Below, one piece after another: positions 1 through 11,626 of a DNA stretch of 64,000 nt. Positions within the stretch are counted from its first letter, which is position 1, and every line of letters begins with the position of its first letter. Origin of the DNA: Morella rubra. Lineage: Eukaryota; Streptophyta; Magnoliopsida; Fagales; Myricaceae. Below the pieces are notes generated by a model. It was given only the letters and a program-made list of their open reading frames with translations, was not told the origin of the DNA and ran no database searches. A program made the position numbers and the translations under genes. Location: positions 49,896-113,895 of the forward strand of contig RXIC02000125.1 in the NCBI GenBank assembly GCA_003952965.2, written 5' to 3'.

Positions 1-1010
1 CGGGCGGATCAACTCGATCGTGAGCCCCACGCTATTTCGGCTGCAGGACCCAAATGAAAACAAATAGGTCTAGTCTAAATGTATCGATTCAAGTCCATGA
101 CCCAAAAATAAATGGGTAACTGTACATGGCTTGCTGAAACGGAATGGGTCTATATATCGAGTCACCTTGGTCCCAATGGACCGCTTGATTGTTCAAAACA
201 AGACCCAATTCTCCCTCTTTAAAAATATTTTTATATTAAAATAATATTATTTGAATCATCTGGATTGAATTCAGACAGGATCGATTTGGGTCAATCCGTA
301 TCCACTAGATATGGGTATGAAGACCCACCCACGTGGAGTCAAACCTTTGACCCTGAAAGTCCAAAGGGCTCTTTACTTGAGTCTAAACTCAAGCCCAAAA
401 TTACATTTTATAACCCAATAAACTACAAGTAAAAAGGGGCCAACTCATAAGTCCACAAGGACTAAGCCATACAAACTTATAAAACAAATGGGCCACATAT
501 TAAAAACTGAACCAACTTTTATTTTTCTCCAAAATTTGGAAACATAGAAGATATTTTGAAATTTTAAATAATCAATACGTCGATGAAGAAAAAAATTAAA
601 ATCCCAATGATCTTTTTTCGTGAACAAACCTTGTTGAAAAAGAATCGTATCAGACCTAAAAGATAAGATTATCTTCATTTTTAAGAACTTTGTTTTGACT
701 TTGCATTCTCTTCAAGGGCCGATCAACTCTTGAGCCCTACTTATCTAAAAAAAAAACCTCGTGATCCCTACTCTCTATCAGCTGCATGACCCAAATAAAA
801 ACAACTGGTCCAGTCTAAATGTATATCCTGCATCCACTAGATGTGGATATAAAGACTCGCCAACAATACATGGAGTCAACCCATCAAATATTAGGCAGGA
901 TTCATATCATGCCAAAAACATGAGATTATCTTTATTTTTTAACCAAAAAAGAAGAAGAAGGGATTATCTTCATTTCAAGAACTTTGGTTGGACTTGCATT
1001 TTCTTCAAGC
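1..1010. repeat. Diverged direct duplication, two units
   Basis: The start of the window (1-84) and its end (299-350) are repeated in diverged, shortened form at about 715-823 and 832-888. Shared stretches include 'gatcaactc', 'gacccaaat', 'gtctaaatgtat' and 'atccactagat'. A second pair, starting 'gattatcttcatttt', lies at 667-716 and 962-1009, so one unit runs into the next. The second unit is mainly shorter through internal deletion. No coding potential is seen; the short reading frames in either unit are not conserved between them. This is probably old tandem duplication of intergenic or transposon-derived DNA. Confidence 0.6.
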
Positions 1011-1267
1011 TAGGGCGGAAGGGCCATGTCAGATTAGAACTATGAAGCCCATATTGAGCTTTTGTTTTGAGTTGTCATCTCAACACCCAACCGCAGCGGA
1101 CCTGCTGGGCTTGTGGTGAATTTGTACTCAATTTTTATGTACTAGATCTTTGCTGCTTATGGGGGTCATGCCCGAATCTATATATCGAGATAATAATTAT
1201 TTGGTATAGGTCCATATATATCATCTCTCTGTAATTGTTTCATGCAATCAAGATGTCACTATAAACT

Positions 1268-1415
1268 ATATATTGATATGTCAATATCAATGTGGCTCTC
1301 AATGCATGCAGATCGGTCTTGATATGTCCATATCATATATATGGCCGCGAACAAATACAACTTTCTTACACTCAATAAACTGTATATTGATATGTCCATA
1401 TCATATATATGCCCA
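1268..1415. repeat. Short direct repeat
   Basis: A motif of about 28 bp, beginning 'tatattgatatgtccatatc', occurs twice (near 1315-1342 and 1384-1412), with a third diverged copy near 1271-1290. It looks like local duplication in AT-rich spacer. No function is suggested. Confidence 0.55.
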
Positions 1416-1429
1416 TCTAAGTTGTCTTC

Positions 1430-2290
1430 CCCTGGAACAAGAGGCCTGCAGTGGTGTCCCAACCCAGGGCTCCCAATTGCCGAGACGTGCCGGGGTTACG
1501 TGTCAAAACCAGTCTGTCCTTTTTTTTTTTTTTTTTCCTGTCATTTTCTAATTCTCTCAAAGACAATCTAGCCACACTTTGGCAAAAACAACTTCGAGAA
1601 ACTGTGAAATCATCTAATCCAATTTATATATCTATTATCTAATATTTTCTCTCACTTTGTAGGTTGCACTTCTGCTTATTTTTTTGTAGGTTGAACTTCT
1701 TCTTACTAGTCTCAATATGTATAATACTTCATTAAAATAATAATGAATTTCAATATTTCGAAGTTAAGACTTTAGTTCTGATATTTTCACGTAAAATATA
1801 AAACTTTAAGTTGTTAGGAGGAAAGAAAACTAAGAGACACAAATGAGAAATGAAAACTCAGAGAAGAAATCACGGAGATAATTAAAGGAGTTACATCAAT
1901 ACTTGCATGATTGTCGATATTTCTAGTTAAACAAATATATATACATATATAGTTAGTGTGTGTGTGTGTGTTTGTGTGTTTGTTTACCTGAGTAGTACAC
2001 ATTGGAACTAGCTAGAAGGTACAACGTCGTATAATCTTCTGAACCACAAAATTTATATATATGTATAATGTTCTGAACCACAAAATTTATGTTGATGGAG
2101 TTGCTAGCTCTTCTATAATCCCGCGTGCTTCACATGCACTGGGCCCAAGGCTGGAAAAGGCCGAGACGGGCGGGTTACCGGGTACGTGTCAAAACCAGTC
2201 TGTCTTTGTTCTGTCATTTTCTAATTTTTTTCAAAGACGATCTAGCCACACTTTGGCAAAGACAACTTCGGATCAGGAATATATATTGCT
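1430..2290. repeat. Duplicated MYB-upstream-like segments
   Basis: Two related segments lie at about 1455-1600 and 2145-2270. Both run through 'gtcaaaaccagtctgtc', 'cattttctaatt' and 'tagccacactttggcaaa'. The second is preceded by 'cccaaggctggaaaa', which also occurs just upstream of the two MYB genes (near 6237 and 10068, following 'gtgcttcac'). The segments therefore look like extra copies of the 5' flank of the MYB genes, left from a larger tandem array. A poly-T run near 1518 and a (GT)n microsatellite near 1958-1980 lie within or between them. Confidence 0.55.
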
Positions 2291-2308
2291 ATGTCACTTT
2301 CTTTGTAG

Positions 2309-2790
2309 GGACGAAGAGGTGTGGAAATAGCTGATGGTTAAGGTGGCTGAATTCTCTGACCCCCACTACTCATGTGAAACATGCCGATTTATCGGAGGAA
2401 GAAGACGATGTTTTTCCCGTTATTCTTTATATTTGTCTTATCTTCTTGACTAATGTCACTACAATAGAAATGCCCTTTGGGGACGAAATAATTCGTCCCA
2501 AGGAGTGCACTTTTAGTACCCAATCATCATTGGGGATGAAAAATAATTGGTTATAGCGTACGTCGTCCCGTAAGGCCGCCGTCTCTATAGGTCAGGCAAG
2601 ACGAATTTTGAGTTCTCCCCGAACACTCGAGCCATTTTACATGAAGCTACTCCTTTCCATTCGTTGCAAGAGAGCATCACACAATTCTACAATTTTATCT
2701 TTGCCATTTTACATGGCAAAGCTTCTCAGGATCAGTTTTGTTTCCTTTTATTGGCCAATAAAGAATATTTCTTAGCTATTAATCGGTAGT
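2309..2790 (+). pseudogene. R2R3-MYB relic (exon 2 and 3' end traces)
   Basis: About 100 bases from 2309 align clearly with exon 2 of the intact MYB at 6642-6771. They share the acceptor 'ttgtag', 'gaagaggtgtgg', 'ggttaaggtggctgaatt' and 'gtgaaac'. The copy has small indels and substitutions; the conserved CGKSC codons now read through an in-frame TAG. No exon 1 or exon 3 was found. A stretch near 2738-2790 resembles the 3' end of the other MYB genes ('ccttttattg..caataaagaat'). Between the two lies a CACTA-type transposon end. This is a third, dead member of the cluster. Confidence 0.7.
2457..2565. mobile_element. CACTA-type transposon terminus (fragment)
   Basis: The sequence from 2457 begins 'cactacaatagaaatgcc' and continues into a small hairpin, 'gggacgaaataattcgtccc'. 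Plant CACTA (En/Spm) elements typically start CACTACAA followed by such subterminal palindromes. No matching opposite terminus (ending TTGTAGTG) and no transposase were seen, so this is an isolated end or a deleted element, apparently inserted in the MYB relic. Confidence 0.5.
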
Positions 2791-2799
2791 CTTCTCATG

Positions 2800-3560
2800 A
2801 ATCTTGAGTTTATATATATGGATGGAGGAGGAATTTTTGCTCCCACAAAAGCCCATAACCGAAAGTCCAAATATAGTTAGACATAGGTCTGCCATGATGT
2901 TGCAGTGAATGATTCCCCCACAAGAGATGTGAGGAATAGGCTAGACCTAATCGGTTAGGGTATCCACGTAAAGCTTGCCGTAGAAGCTTTTATAAGTTAT
3001 GGAAGCTCACGCAAGCAATCATGATTTCATCTTCCAACTGATGTCATAGAATATTAGGTAAGAGGATAAGAAGTAAGGTGATTCAGTTCAATCGAGGGGG
3101 ACAAGTTTGACGAAACTGTTACATGGTGGAAAAGCGGATGGGACATATAGGGCCTAAAGACAAAATGGTCAGGCCGAGATAGAGACTAGTAAAGCCTAAG
3201 CCCACTGGGGAGAAAGAAGGATATAAGGAGGAAAGAGATTTCGAGGAGGGATAAGTTTTTCCTTACTAGAGAACAATTTTCCTTTCTAAGAATAAAAATA
3301 TATACAGAAAATGATAACTAACAAGAGTATTGGAGATATGCCCTGCGTGGGCTCTGTATTCTAAATCATTCTCTTTGCTTATAAGAGTAAAGAAGACATT
3401 GCTCAATTTTTAACCCATTTCAAACGCTGGGTGTCTAGCTCAACTCTTTCAAGCTTCTAACTCAATAAACTTTGTGAGAGGCCGGATAAATTTAACTTTA
3501 TCATATATATTTAGAGCTTTTTTTCTGCCCTTTGTGCTCTGTTAACGAACTTAATGTTGC
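2800..3560. other. Non-coding; possible retroelement LTR remnant
   Basis: No open gene is present. The texture (purine-rich tracts near 3180-3260, then a pyrimidine-rich stretch with AATAAA-like motifs near 3340-3480) is reminiscent of a decayed LTR. I could not define ends, target duplication, PBS or PPT, so this is only an impression. Confidence 0.2.
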
Positions 3561-5950
3561 CCTTTAGATTAAGATAGATAGATTAAAAAAAAAAAGAAGA
3601 GAGAGAAGAGCTTTGGAGGGAAGGAAGATACTAAGGCCTCGAAATATGAGAAATTTATAATATGGTTACTTCCTCCCTGCTCTCGGATGAACAGTGATCT
3701 GCAGACCCTCATCATGCAGATATATATCCTTGATAAGTGCACCGTCTGCGCTACTGAAAAGTTCATTGAAAAATAAATACGTCCAGATAAGCTATCCCTA
3801 TTTTGAATACAAGGGCTATCTCTAGCCTCTAATCTTTAGGTACTGGCCAGAAAACACTACTCTTGTGAGGATAAAATGGTCATATATATATATATATATA
3901 GAACAATGCGTTGAATTAATAAATAATAAGTGGCGACCTAAAAAATTTAGTAGTAACGCCAGAGACTATAAAACGTTAAAGGAAATTAATTGCAAAAATA
4001 CTTTCTGAATTACGCGTGTTTCACCAACTTCGTCATGACGCATATTGGCAAATTATATTTGGTTCAAGAATTTTCTCTCATCATTTCTGAAAATAAATTA
4101 AGTATCCTTCGTATTAATATATAACATATTTAAAGCCACGTGTTAAATATTCATTCATCTATTTAATAAAGTTTACATTCGCGAAAATCTGTGTTAGGCA
4201 TTGTATATACCTAACTTAATTAACTATAAAGATTCTAGAGTTATCTATGAATTTAATTTGTTGACAAATACATGATAATCGGTGTCACGTCAAAAAATCA
4301 GTAAAATAAATAAATAAAATTTATCTCTTTTATTTGAAACAAAACATATTATAACAATAATTGTTGACATAAACCAACTAATATATTCTAATAAAATATA
4401 TGTTATATAATCAATAATTATCTCAAGTCTCAACTAGAGGGTTAACGGTAGTGTGGTGACGATTTGGCAAAAACCGTCACCATCACCACAATTGACGGAA
4501 TCACATATTTGACACCACCACCACAGCTAAGACACAATAACCACTTTACCGGTTAATCAGTAGCGATGACAGTTTTAGCAGTTAAAATCGCTACCGCCGG
4601 TGAAAATGAATATCCCTAATCACAATCGAAACAACTAGAAAAGAAAAAAAAAAAAACATAAATTAGATAATTTTTGTTTCGAAATAAAAAAAATACTCAA
4701 TGTTTTCTAAAAAGGTAATAAAACTACAAATCAATCAACATTTAAGCGAAAAATGATAAATAATTAAAAAAATGATCACGATCTTTTCTAATTTTCTAGT
4801 TAGGTCGAACAATTTAACATCGATTACGTGTTCCACAATGAACTCGAACAATTTTGCCTGTTTGCATATCTTTAATGAACCTACCCAACAAAAACTGAAA
4901 AATTAATGACGACAGTCATTCTCCCGCCAGCAATAAAAATTCAGAACACAGTTCAATTCATGTGGAGTAGAAGAAAGGAACATTAAGTACGCATGCGAAT
5001 GCAATTATAAGGAAAATCTCAACTCGTGAACAGAAAAGGCAACCCCACGCCGCTAGCTGGCCTTTTCCCTTACTTTTGGGGGCGGAGAAAGGCCGTGATT
5101 GGCAGCTTGTGTCCAAACACTGTCACATGATCTTGACATCTATCCTTTTTATTGTCTTTTAAAATGATAACCGACAAATACTCTTCCTAAAACATTAACA
5201 CTTCAGAGTATTAAAACATAAACGCTTTGGATAAGAAACCAAAGGACGTTTTCCCATTGATCAGGTAAAATATATGCTCCTGGAGGTGAAAAATTGGAGA
5301 CTCAGGGGAGGGGTGGGGTTAAGTAAGACTAGAGGATCACTTACGTCAATAGATCACGTGGTGCACAAATTAGAACGGTCCCGAGCAATGTCAGTACTTG
5401 TATCGTTGTAGAATATCTTTCTGGTTAAGCAAATATGCCGTGCCTGAGGAGTACGTGGAACCAAAAGTACCCGGAAGCCACATGCTTTTTAGGTCCCATT
5501 AAAAAAAAAAAAAAAAAAAAAAAACAACAACAACAACAACAACACATACGAACTTTTGCTAAGATTTTTTACCACAAAATCTATGACCGAGGAGCTCTTT
5601 AATAACAAGGAATTAGTTGATACGAATATGCCCGTCGATCGTCATTTTATGGTCGAGCTCCATTGCAGTGCTCTGCTCTTACTCCCTAGCAATGCAACAG
5701 AGATTGGGGTCTGTGAGATTCTTCTAATTTCCCTTTTCAAATTCAGGCATACAGGGTTCAGAATTTAAAATAGCAGTTTCCACAGAGAAACTTCTTGGGT
5801 CTCTCCTAAATGCAATTAACAAAGTATAGACATGATTATAATATCGACAGAAATCGACAAGAAAGATCAAGTGGTGATGTTGGGAATAGAACAGCGTCCA
5901 TGACGTTATGCAATAGGTTATTTGACTTTGTTGTACGTACCCAATTCGTT
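3560..5950. other. AT-rich intergenic DNA
   Basis: No supportable gene is present. The notable content is a (TA)n run near 3883-3900, a GC-rich hairpin near 4455-4491 (arms GTGGTGACG / CGTCACC..CACCAC), a second palindrome near 4561-4600, and poly-A followed by (CAA)n at about 5501-5543. The short open frames here have no family resemblance. Confidence 0.6.
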
Positions 5951-6116
5951 TGGCAGCATTTTTGTTTGTGAAGTAGTCGTCATCCCAATCTACCCCAGCA
6001 TTCATATATAACGAAACAAATAAATTAAAAAAGGTGTAGTCGTCATCCCAATCTACCCCAAAATTATATATAACGAAACAAAGAAATTAAAAAGGTGTAG
6101 TCGTCATCCCATCCTG
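5950..6116. repeat. Tandem repeat upstream of MYB gene (2.3 copies)
   Basis: A unit of about 62-68 bp containing 'gtagtcgtcatcccaatcta' and 'atataacgaaacaaa' is repeated at about 5971-6035 and 6037-6098, followed by a partial third copy to 6116. It sits roughly 280 bp upstream of the MYB start codon, so it may lie in the promoter. A related single copy ('gtgtagtcttgatga') lies upstream of the second MYB gene near 9848. Confidence 0.8.
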
Positions 6117-6395
6117 CCAAAACATGAATGATTTTAAGCCACGGGGTTGAAATCTATGAACTCCCGGACTATTTCCATAAAACCCAAAACTACAAGGACT
6201 TCGATGACAAAACAAACCCATGTGCTTCACACTGTGCCCAAGGCTGGAAAAATGCCAAAAACATAGAGACATGGAAAGCGCATAAGAGAGGAAGGGGAAG
6301 CATGGGAACCAACTGTGCTCCGATCTTCCTTCGGTAATCTCCATCTCTCTCTCTCTCTGAGATCTGTCTCTCTGTCTTCTCTTTTGGAGCAAAAG

Positions 6396-7877
6396 ATGAA
6401 ACCCGAGAATCAGTATAAGAAAGGGCTATGGACAGAGGAGGAAGACCGGATCCTGCTACAATACATAACAGTTGAAGGAACGGGAAAATGGAATCGCATC
6501 CCCAAGGTGACAGGTAATCATGAAGAAGAAATGTTTTCAGAATGAGTAGCTTCGTATTCTAGCTTTTTTCATCCACTGGCAAGAAAAAGAGCTAGCAGTG
6601 GCCTTTCGATCGTTGCCTTTTATGTACATTATGGTTTGTAGGTTTGAAGAGGTGTGGGAAGAGCTGTAGGTTAAGGTGGCTGAATTATCTGAGTCCCACT
6701 GTGAAACGAGGTGATTTCTCAGAGCAAGAAGAAGATCTCATTATACGACTCCATAATCTCCTCGGAAACAGGTTTTCCTCCTCATCTACAGCATTCCTTT
6801 CTTTTGGCATTTTATATTCCCATATTTCCCTGTCTCGTTCACGGACTCATATCCTGTTTGAAGGGAACCTGAAGTTATATATGTTTTACCGTTGTATTTG
6901 TTGCTTCAATGCTAATTGGAAGCATCCCAAGAGGTTTCCATAAAAAAGCAATCCACATTAGCCGTAATAATAGTTAATTGTACGGCTCACAATCTAGCTA
7001 CCCAACGATTCATTTGTTGGAGTTACGTACCTATCATTATCTCTTTAATCTCCTACATCCAGCAAATAGCAGATATTTTCTCATCCAGGAAAGACTCTCG
7101 TGTAAACTTCGTTGTTTGTTTACTTCGCGTAGTCGACAAAGAAAGGAAGTTCATCAGAATATCCTTAACAAATGCTTCGACTAGACACACGAAAAGAAAG
7201 ACCATAAATTTCCCTTTTCTTTCTTGGTAGAATATAATAAGGCTATCACTTTCCAAAGAATTGAACCTGCCTTTTGGGAGAAGACACTTTGCACGTCTAG
7301 AATATGAGTTGATAATTATCCACGATATTTCGGCTTCAATCATTTCACATTACTGAAGAAATTGAACGTGTGAATAGAGTCCAAAACCAGAAAGGGTAAA
7401 AACAACAAAAACGAAAAAAGAAAAGAAAAGGAAAATGCTTTCAATGAGGTAGTAAATGCTGTCATGCTGACATTTATTATCTGTAGGTGGTCACTGATTG
7501 CGGGACGGGTGCCTGGTAGAACTGACAACCAAGTAAAGAACCACTGGAACAGTCATTTGCGCAAAAAGCTCGGCATCCAGAAGCAAAACAGGAAAATTGG
7601 GGGAAGCTCCAAAACACGCGCTACTCTGACGGAAGAGACTCACTCATCACCCTCCGACAATCTGCACTCCGGTGCCGAATCGATGGAAGTAGTGACGAAA
7701 GAAAAACGGCCTTTAACTGACAACGAGGCACCTCATGGAGAAGCACAATGGATAAATTATAAGCATTTCGCTGAATCGCCGCCTTCGATTCCGGATGATC
7801 ACGCAATTCTGGCCAGTCCAGGCTTCCTCGATTTCCTAGATGGGTACCCTTTTGACGTAGCTTGGGAAAGCTTCTAA
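6396..7877 (+). CDS. R2R3-MYB transcription factor, WER/GL1-like
   Basis: Three exons (6396-6513, 6642-6771, 7487-7877) join in phase to give 212 residues. R2 starts near residue 10 (GLWTEEED) and R3 near 63. Splice positions are the usual ones for R2R3-MYBs. R3 carries the bHLH-binding signature DLxxRxxxLxxxxxxLxxxR, so the protein should act in a MYB-bHLH-WD40 complex in the nucleus. The DNA-recognition stretch reads [12 protein letters not shown]. The repeat sequence and the C-terminal '[10 protein letters not shown]' resemble subgroup 15 (WEREWOLF, GLABRA1, MYB23), which sets epidermal hair cell fate. The KPRPR motif of anthocyanin MYBs is absent. AATAAA follows at 7899. The ATG is the first in frame before R2, after a CT-rich leader. 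The family is certain; the exact orthologue is inferred. Confidence 0.9.
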
Positions 7878-8612
7878 TTTCGTTTTTCTTTATAGACTAA
7901 TAAAGAATTGTTCCTAGCCATCCATAATTCATTTACGTCTTGAATATTATTAGATATCTATTCAAGTTCGTGGTGCCCTTAGGCCTTTGGCACAAGTTAT
8001 CTTGATCCCCTTCGTACAACAACAAACTTAAAAATAAAGAAAAAGGAAGTTTACTGACTACAACTAATTTGTAAGACGCTCCACCAACTTAATTTTATGA
8101 TGGATAGTAGCTAATTAATGACTACAACATAAAATAATTTGTAAGAATGCATCTTATATGACTTATTATTATTAATTATTTAATTTGGTTTTGAAAAATG
8201 AATTTCTATATGATGTATCATATTAATTAGTGATGTTTATTGAAAGACTCCTTATATCAAAATAAAATCCATATATTGTGATCATTATAAACCATATGCA
8301 CATGTGAATGTAAAAACGTTAAATTATTTTTGACTAAGTTATATATATATGGGTTGATAGTAATTATAAGTTGAAGATGATCGACATAACAAAATTCGGG
8401 AAAATATATTTATTGTTGATGGAAAAAACTCTCTGTTTTTTTAAGCCCAAACCGTGAATTTAATCCACTGTACAGATAATATTATTGGAAAAAAAATGCA
8501 TTCATTTAAAATTAATAAATACTCAAAGTTATTGCATTAAATAGCAAATTTGCGAAATAAAAAACCAATCTAAGAAATATCTTGACCCGAGACAACGAAT
8601 GAAAATTGAAAT

Positions 8613-8645
<33 letters not shown>

Positions 8646-9950
8646 CTACGACGTCAATCGATCGTTCGGTTCTAAAGCACATGAGTACTGCATCGGAAAA
8701 TTAATCTCTGGCACATTAAACTGAAAAACATAGGCTGCAGATTAATTGTATCCGACAGCTAGCACTATTCAATTCATCTGGATAAGAAAGGAATGGATCA
8801 TCCGGCGTCCGCCGCGTGCCCTAGACCTACTTGGATATGATGTTAATTACTACAAAGACGAGTACACTTTTTTTTTTTTTTTTTTTTTCTCTAAGCGAGT
8901 ACATTTTTTTACTCTGCTAGTCAAACTGATGGGGATGGTCCAGAAATAATCAATAATGCTCCTCTCTCGGCGCGCAGTCCGCAGGAACGTAGACCACAAG
9001 AAGGCCCCTACTTTGCTCTGCGATGATATCGAAAACCCTAAAGAACCCCGAAGAGTTTTTTTTTTTTTTTTTTTCCTTTTGTTTGCGAGCTCTCCCGGAT
9101 CAGGAAGGGGCAGAGGCCAAGATGGTCTCTTTGAACTGAAAAAGGACAACGTACGTACCGGAAATAACAAGAAGAATAGTAGAAGGAGAACTTTCAAGTT
9201 AGCTCACCAGTACTGCTTGAATGGTTGAAAGTCATCTTGACCAAATACTAAAACTTTGAAAGAATATCTTTTTGGTTGAGTGCACATATATTAACTTCTT
9301 TTATTTATTTCATCACTTTCATGATGTACTTAGATGTAGTTCTGAATTCCTGCATTAGAAACAGTACTGATGGATTTGGGCTGTTTATAATATATCCACT
9401 CACATTTTATTGGCTAGCTATACGTTCGTGAGCTATGTTAGAATTTTCTTTCTCTATACCAAAATGAAGACCGTAAAAGGAAATCAATTTACTCTATATT
9501 ATGATGGGGTTTGAGTTGCGGATAATGTGATTCCTCCTTTTCGAGTTCAAAAAATGTACGCTTGAAGCATGCAAGTGGGGGATATTGGGAGATGAAGAAT
9601 AAATATACTAGCATTCATTTTATGCAATAAGTAATTAGCAGTAAAAGCAAAATGTGTAGGCTGGTATTAAAATGGGCAGTACACTTGTCATCGATCCATT
9701 GATTATTAAGTGCATCTTGAAAATGTCAAGAGGATATGGTTTTCAAGTTGAGTATCGAATTATAATTAAGTAGATACTAGCAAATTAATTAATGGGTATT
9801 ATATAGGCACGACTTGGTTAACCCCAAAGTTAGTAGCATTTTTGCTGGTGTAGTCTTGATGAATACCTACTCCCAACAACAAAATGTTGTAATATACGAA
9901 GGTTTGAAAAGTGTGTAGTCTTGGTGTTACAGCAACGGCGCATCTAGATC
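7878..9950. other. AT-rich spacer between MYB copies
   Basis: No gene is supported. It contains a (TA)n microsatellite near 8616-8643 and poly-T runs near 8868-8888 and 9057-9074. Short frames at 8850-9228 are low-complexity shadows of the poly-T tracts. The last 150 bases resemble the region upstream of the first MYB gene and mark the start of the duplicated unit. Confidence 0.6.
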
Positions 9951-10204
9951 CGTGCTTGATTTTCAAGAAGGTGTCGTGAAATCTATAGAGGCCCAAAACA
10001 TTACTATATTCACACAAAAATACAAGGTGTTGGTTGACAAAACTGACCCACGTGCTTCACTCAACGTCCAAGGCTGGAAAAAAAGCCAAAACCCTATAGA
10101 CAGCCCAACCCTTTTTCTACACAGTCCAAGCTTCTTTAACTTCCCTCTCGCTCAACCAAAAGGAAAAAAACCTCTCTCTCTCTCTCTGTCTCTGTGGAAC
10201 ACAA

Positions 10205-11626
10205 ATGGAAGCAGAGAATCCACGTAAGAGAGGCCTATGGACTGAAGAGGAGGACCGGATTCTTCTAGACTACATAAGGGTGAACGGAAGAGGAAAGTGA
10301 ATCACATCTCTAAGGTGACAGGTAATGAATTAGAAAGAAATATTTTGGGAAGAAGGTTCACATTCTAGCTAATATCCTTCAACACGAAGCAGTGGGTGGG
10401 GTTTTTCATGATTGCGTGTTATGTGAATGGTTTTGTAGGCTTAAGAAGGTGCGGGAAGAGCTGCCGGTTAAGATGGCTGAATTATCTGAGCCCCACGGTG
10501 AAGCGCGGCGGTTTCTCGGAGGAAGAAGAAGATCTCATCATTAGACTCCACCATCTCCTTGGAAACAGGTTTCCTCATCATCTCCTTAAATTTTTTTCCT
10601 TTCCGGCTTTCCGTCTATTCCTGTCCGAACTTGGATAAAGTTATTATAGTCTATCTTGTTAGGTAAAGGTATTAGTACCGGCCTTCATCTATTTGTTTGA
10701 CTGACATTCTAGTAAGATTTTTATTTGTCGCTTCCGTGTTAACAATTTGAGGTATCCCCATTTTCTAGCATATTTCTTATTAGCTCGCTGGCGAGCCGAA
10801 TGGATTGTTTATCAGCCATGACCCTCAATCCTTCCTGGTGTCTCCCGTACATCCAACAAATCGACAGCTCGATCTGTTTTTATTTGTTTATTTATCTTTT
10901 ACTTGGGGAGAAAAAGAACGAAATAACTTTAAGCCTTTGAGGAAGAAACCTGCGACTGTTTGGATCGATGCCTACTATGCAGTTCACATTCTGATTTAGA
11001 TTTATTCACATCATTGCGGCTTCAATTATTTCACACTAGTCTAGAATTTGGGTGTGTGAATACAGAGTCAACCGACAAAAACAGAACAAGATCAAGACCA
11101 AAAAACCAGAACAAGATCAAGACCAAAAAACCAGAACAAAAAGAGAAACAAAATACTGCTTTCAGCAAGGGAGTATATGTTGACACTCATGAGTTTCTGC
11201 AGGTGGTCACTGATTGCAGGGCGAGTGCCAGGTAGAACTGACAACCAAGTTAAGAACCACTGGAACACTCATTTGCGAAAGAAGCTGATCGGCATAAAAA
11301 AGAAGGACACGAAAGTTGTGGGTACCTCCAAAACAGAGTACTCTACTCATGATCAGATGGAAGAGACTCACCCACTCTCCGCTAATTTGCACTCTAAGAT
11401 TTCTCATCTTAGTTTTGATGCCGAAGTGGTGGAAGTCCAGACAGATGAAAACCCTTTTACTGTTGCCGGTGAGGAATCTAATAGAGAAGGACAATGGATC
11501 ATGAGCAATCATTTTGCTGAATCGTTGCCTTTGTTTCCGGTTTATCATCCGATTCCCGAAAGTCCAGGCTTCCTAGAGTTTCTAGATATGCATGGTTGCC
11601 CCTTTTCTTCCTCTTCCTTTTATTGA
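10205..11626 (+). pseudogene. R2R3-MYB tandem copy with frameshift in R2
   Basis: This is a paralogue of the gene at 6396, with the same three-exon layout (10205-10321, 10439-10568, 11203-11626). Exon 1 is 117 bases instead of 118: one base is missing in the codon for the second conserved tryptophan of R2, creating an in-frame TGA at 10298-10300 (codon 32). Everything else is well kept: splice sites, R3, the bHLH-binding signature, [12 protein letters not shown] and the C-terminal 'SPGFLEFLD' motif. The distance between copies (3.8 kb) and the shared 5' flank ('gtgcttcac', 'aaggctggaaaa') show tandem duplication including promoter. As written, the product would be a 31-residue fragment. The good state of the rest suggests a recent lesion, an allele or a sequencing error. 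Confidence 0.85.
11082..11142. repeat. 25-bp tandem repeat in MYB intron 2
   Basis: The unit 'acaagatcaagaccaaaaaa' plus 'ccaga' is repeated twice, with a partial third copy, in the second intron of the broken MYB copy. The intact paralogue has only a single related stretch ('gtccaaaaccagaa') at the matching place, so the expansion is specific to this copy. Confidence 0.75.

Noticed and set aside
8850..9228. Frames of 90-115 residues near 9 kb
   Set aside because: They run through poly-T/poly-A tracts (poly-F or poly-K) and show no conserved motif.
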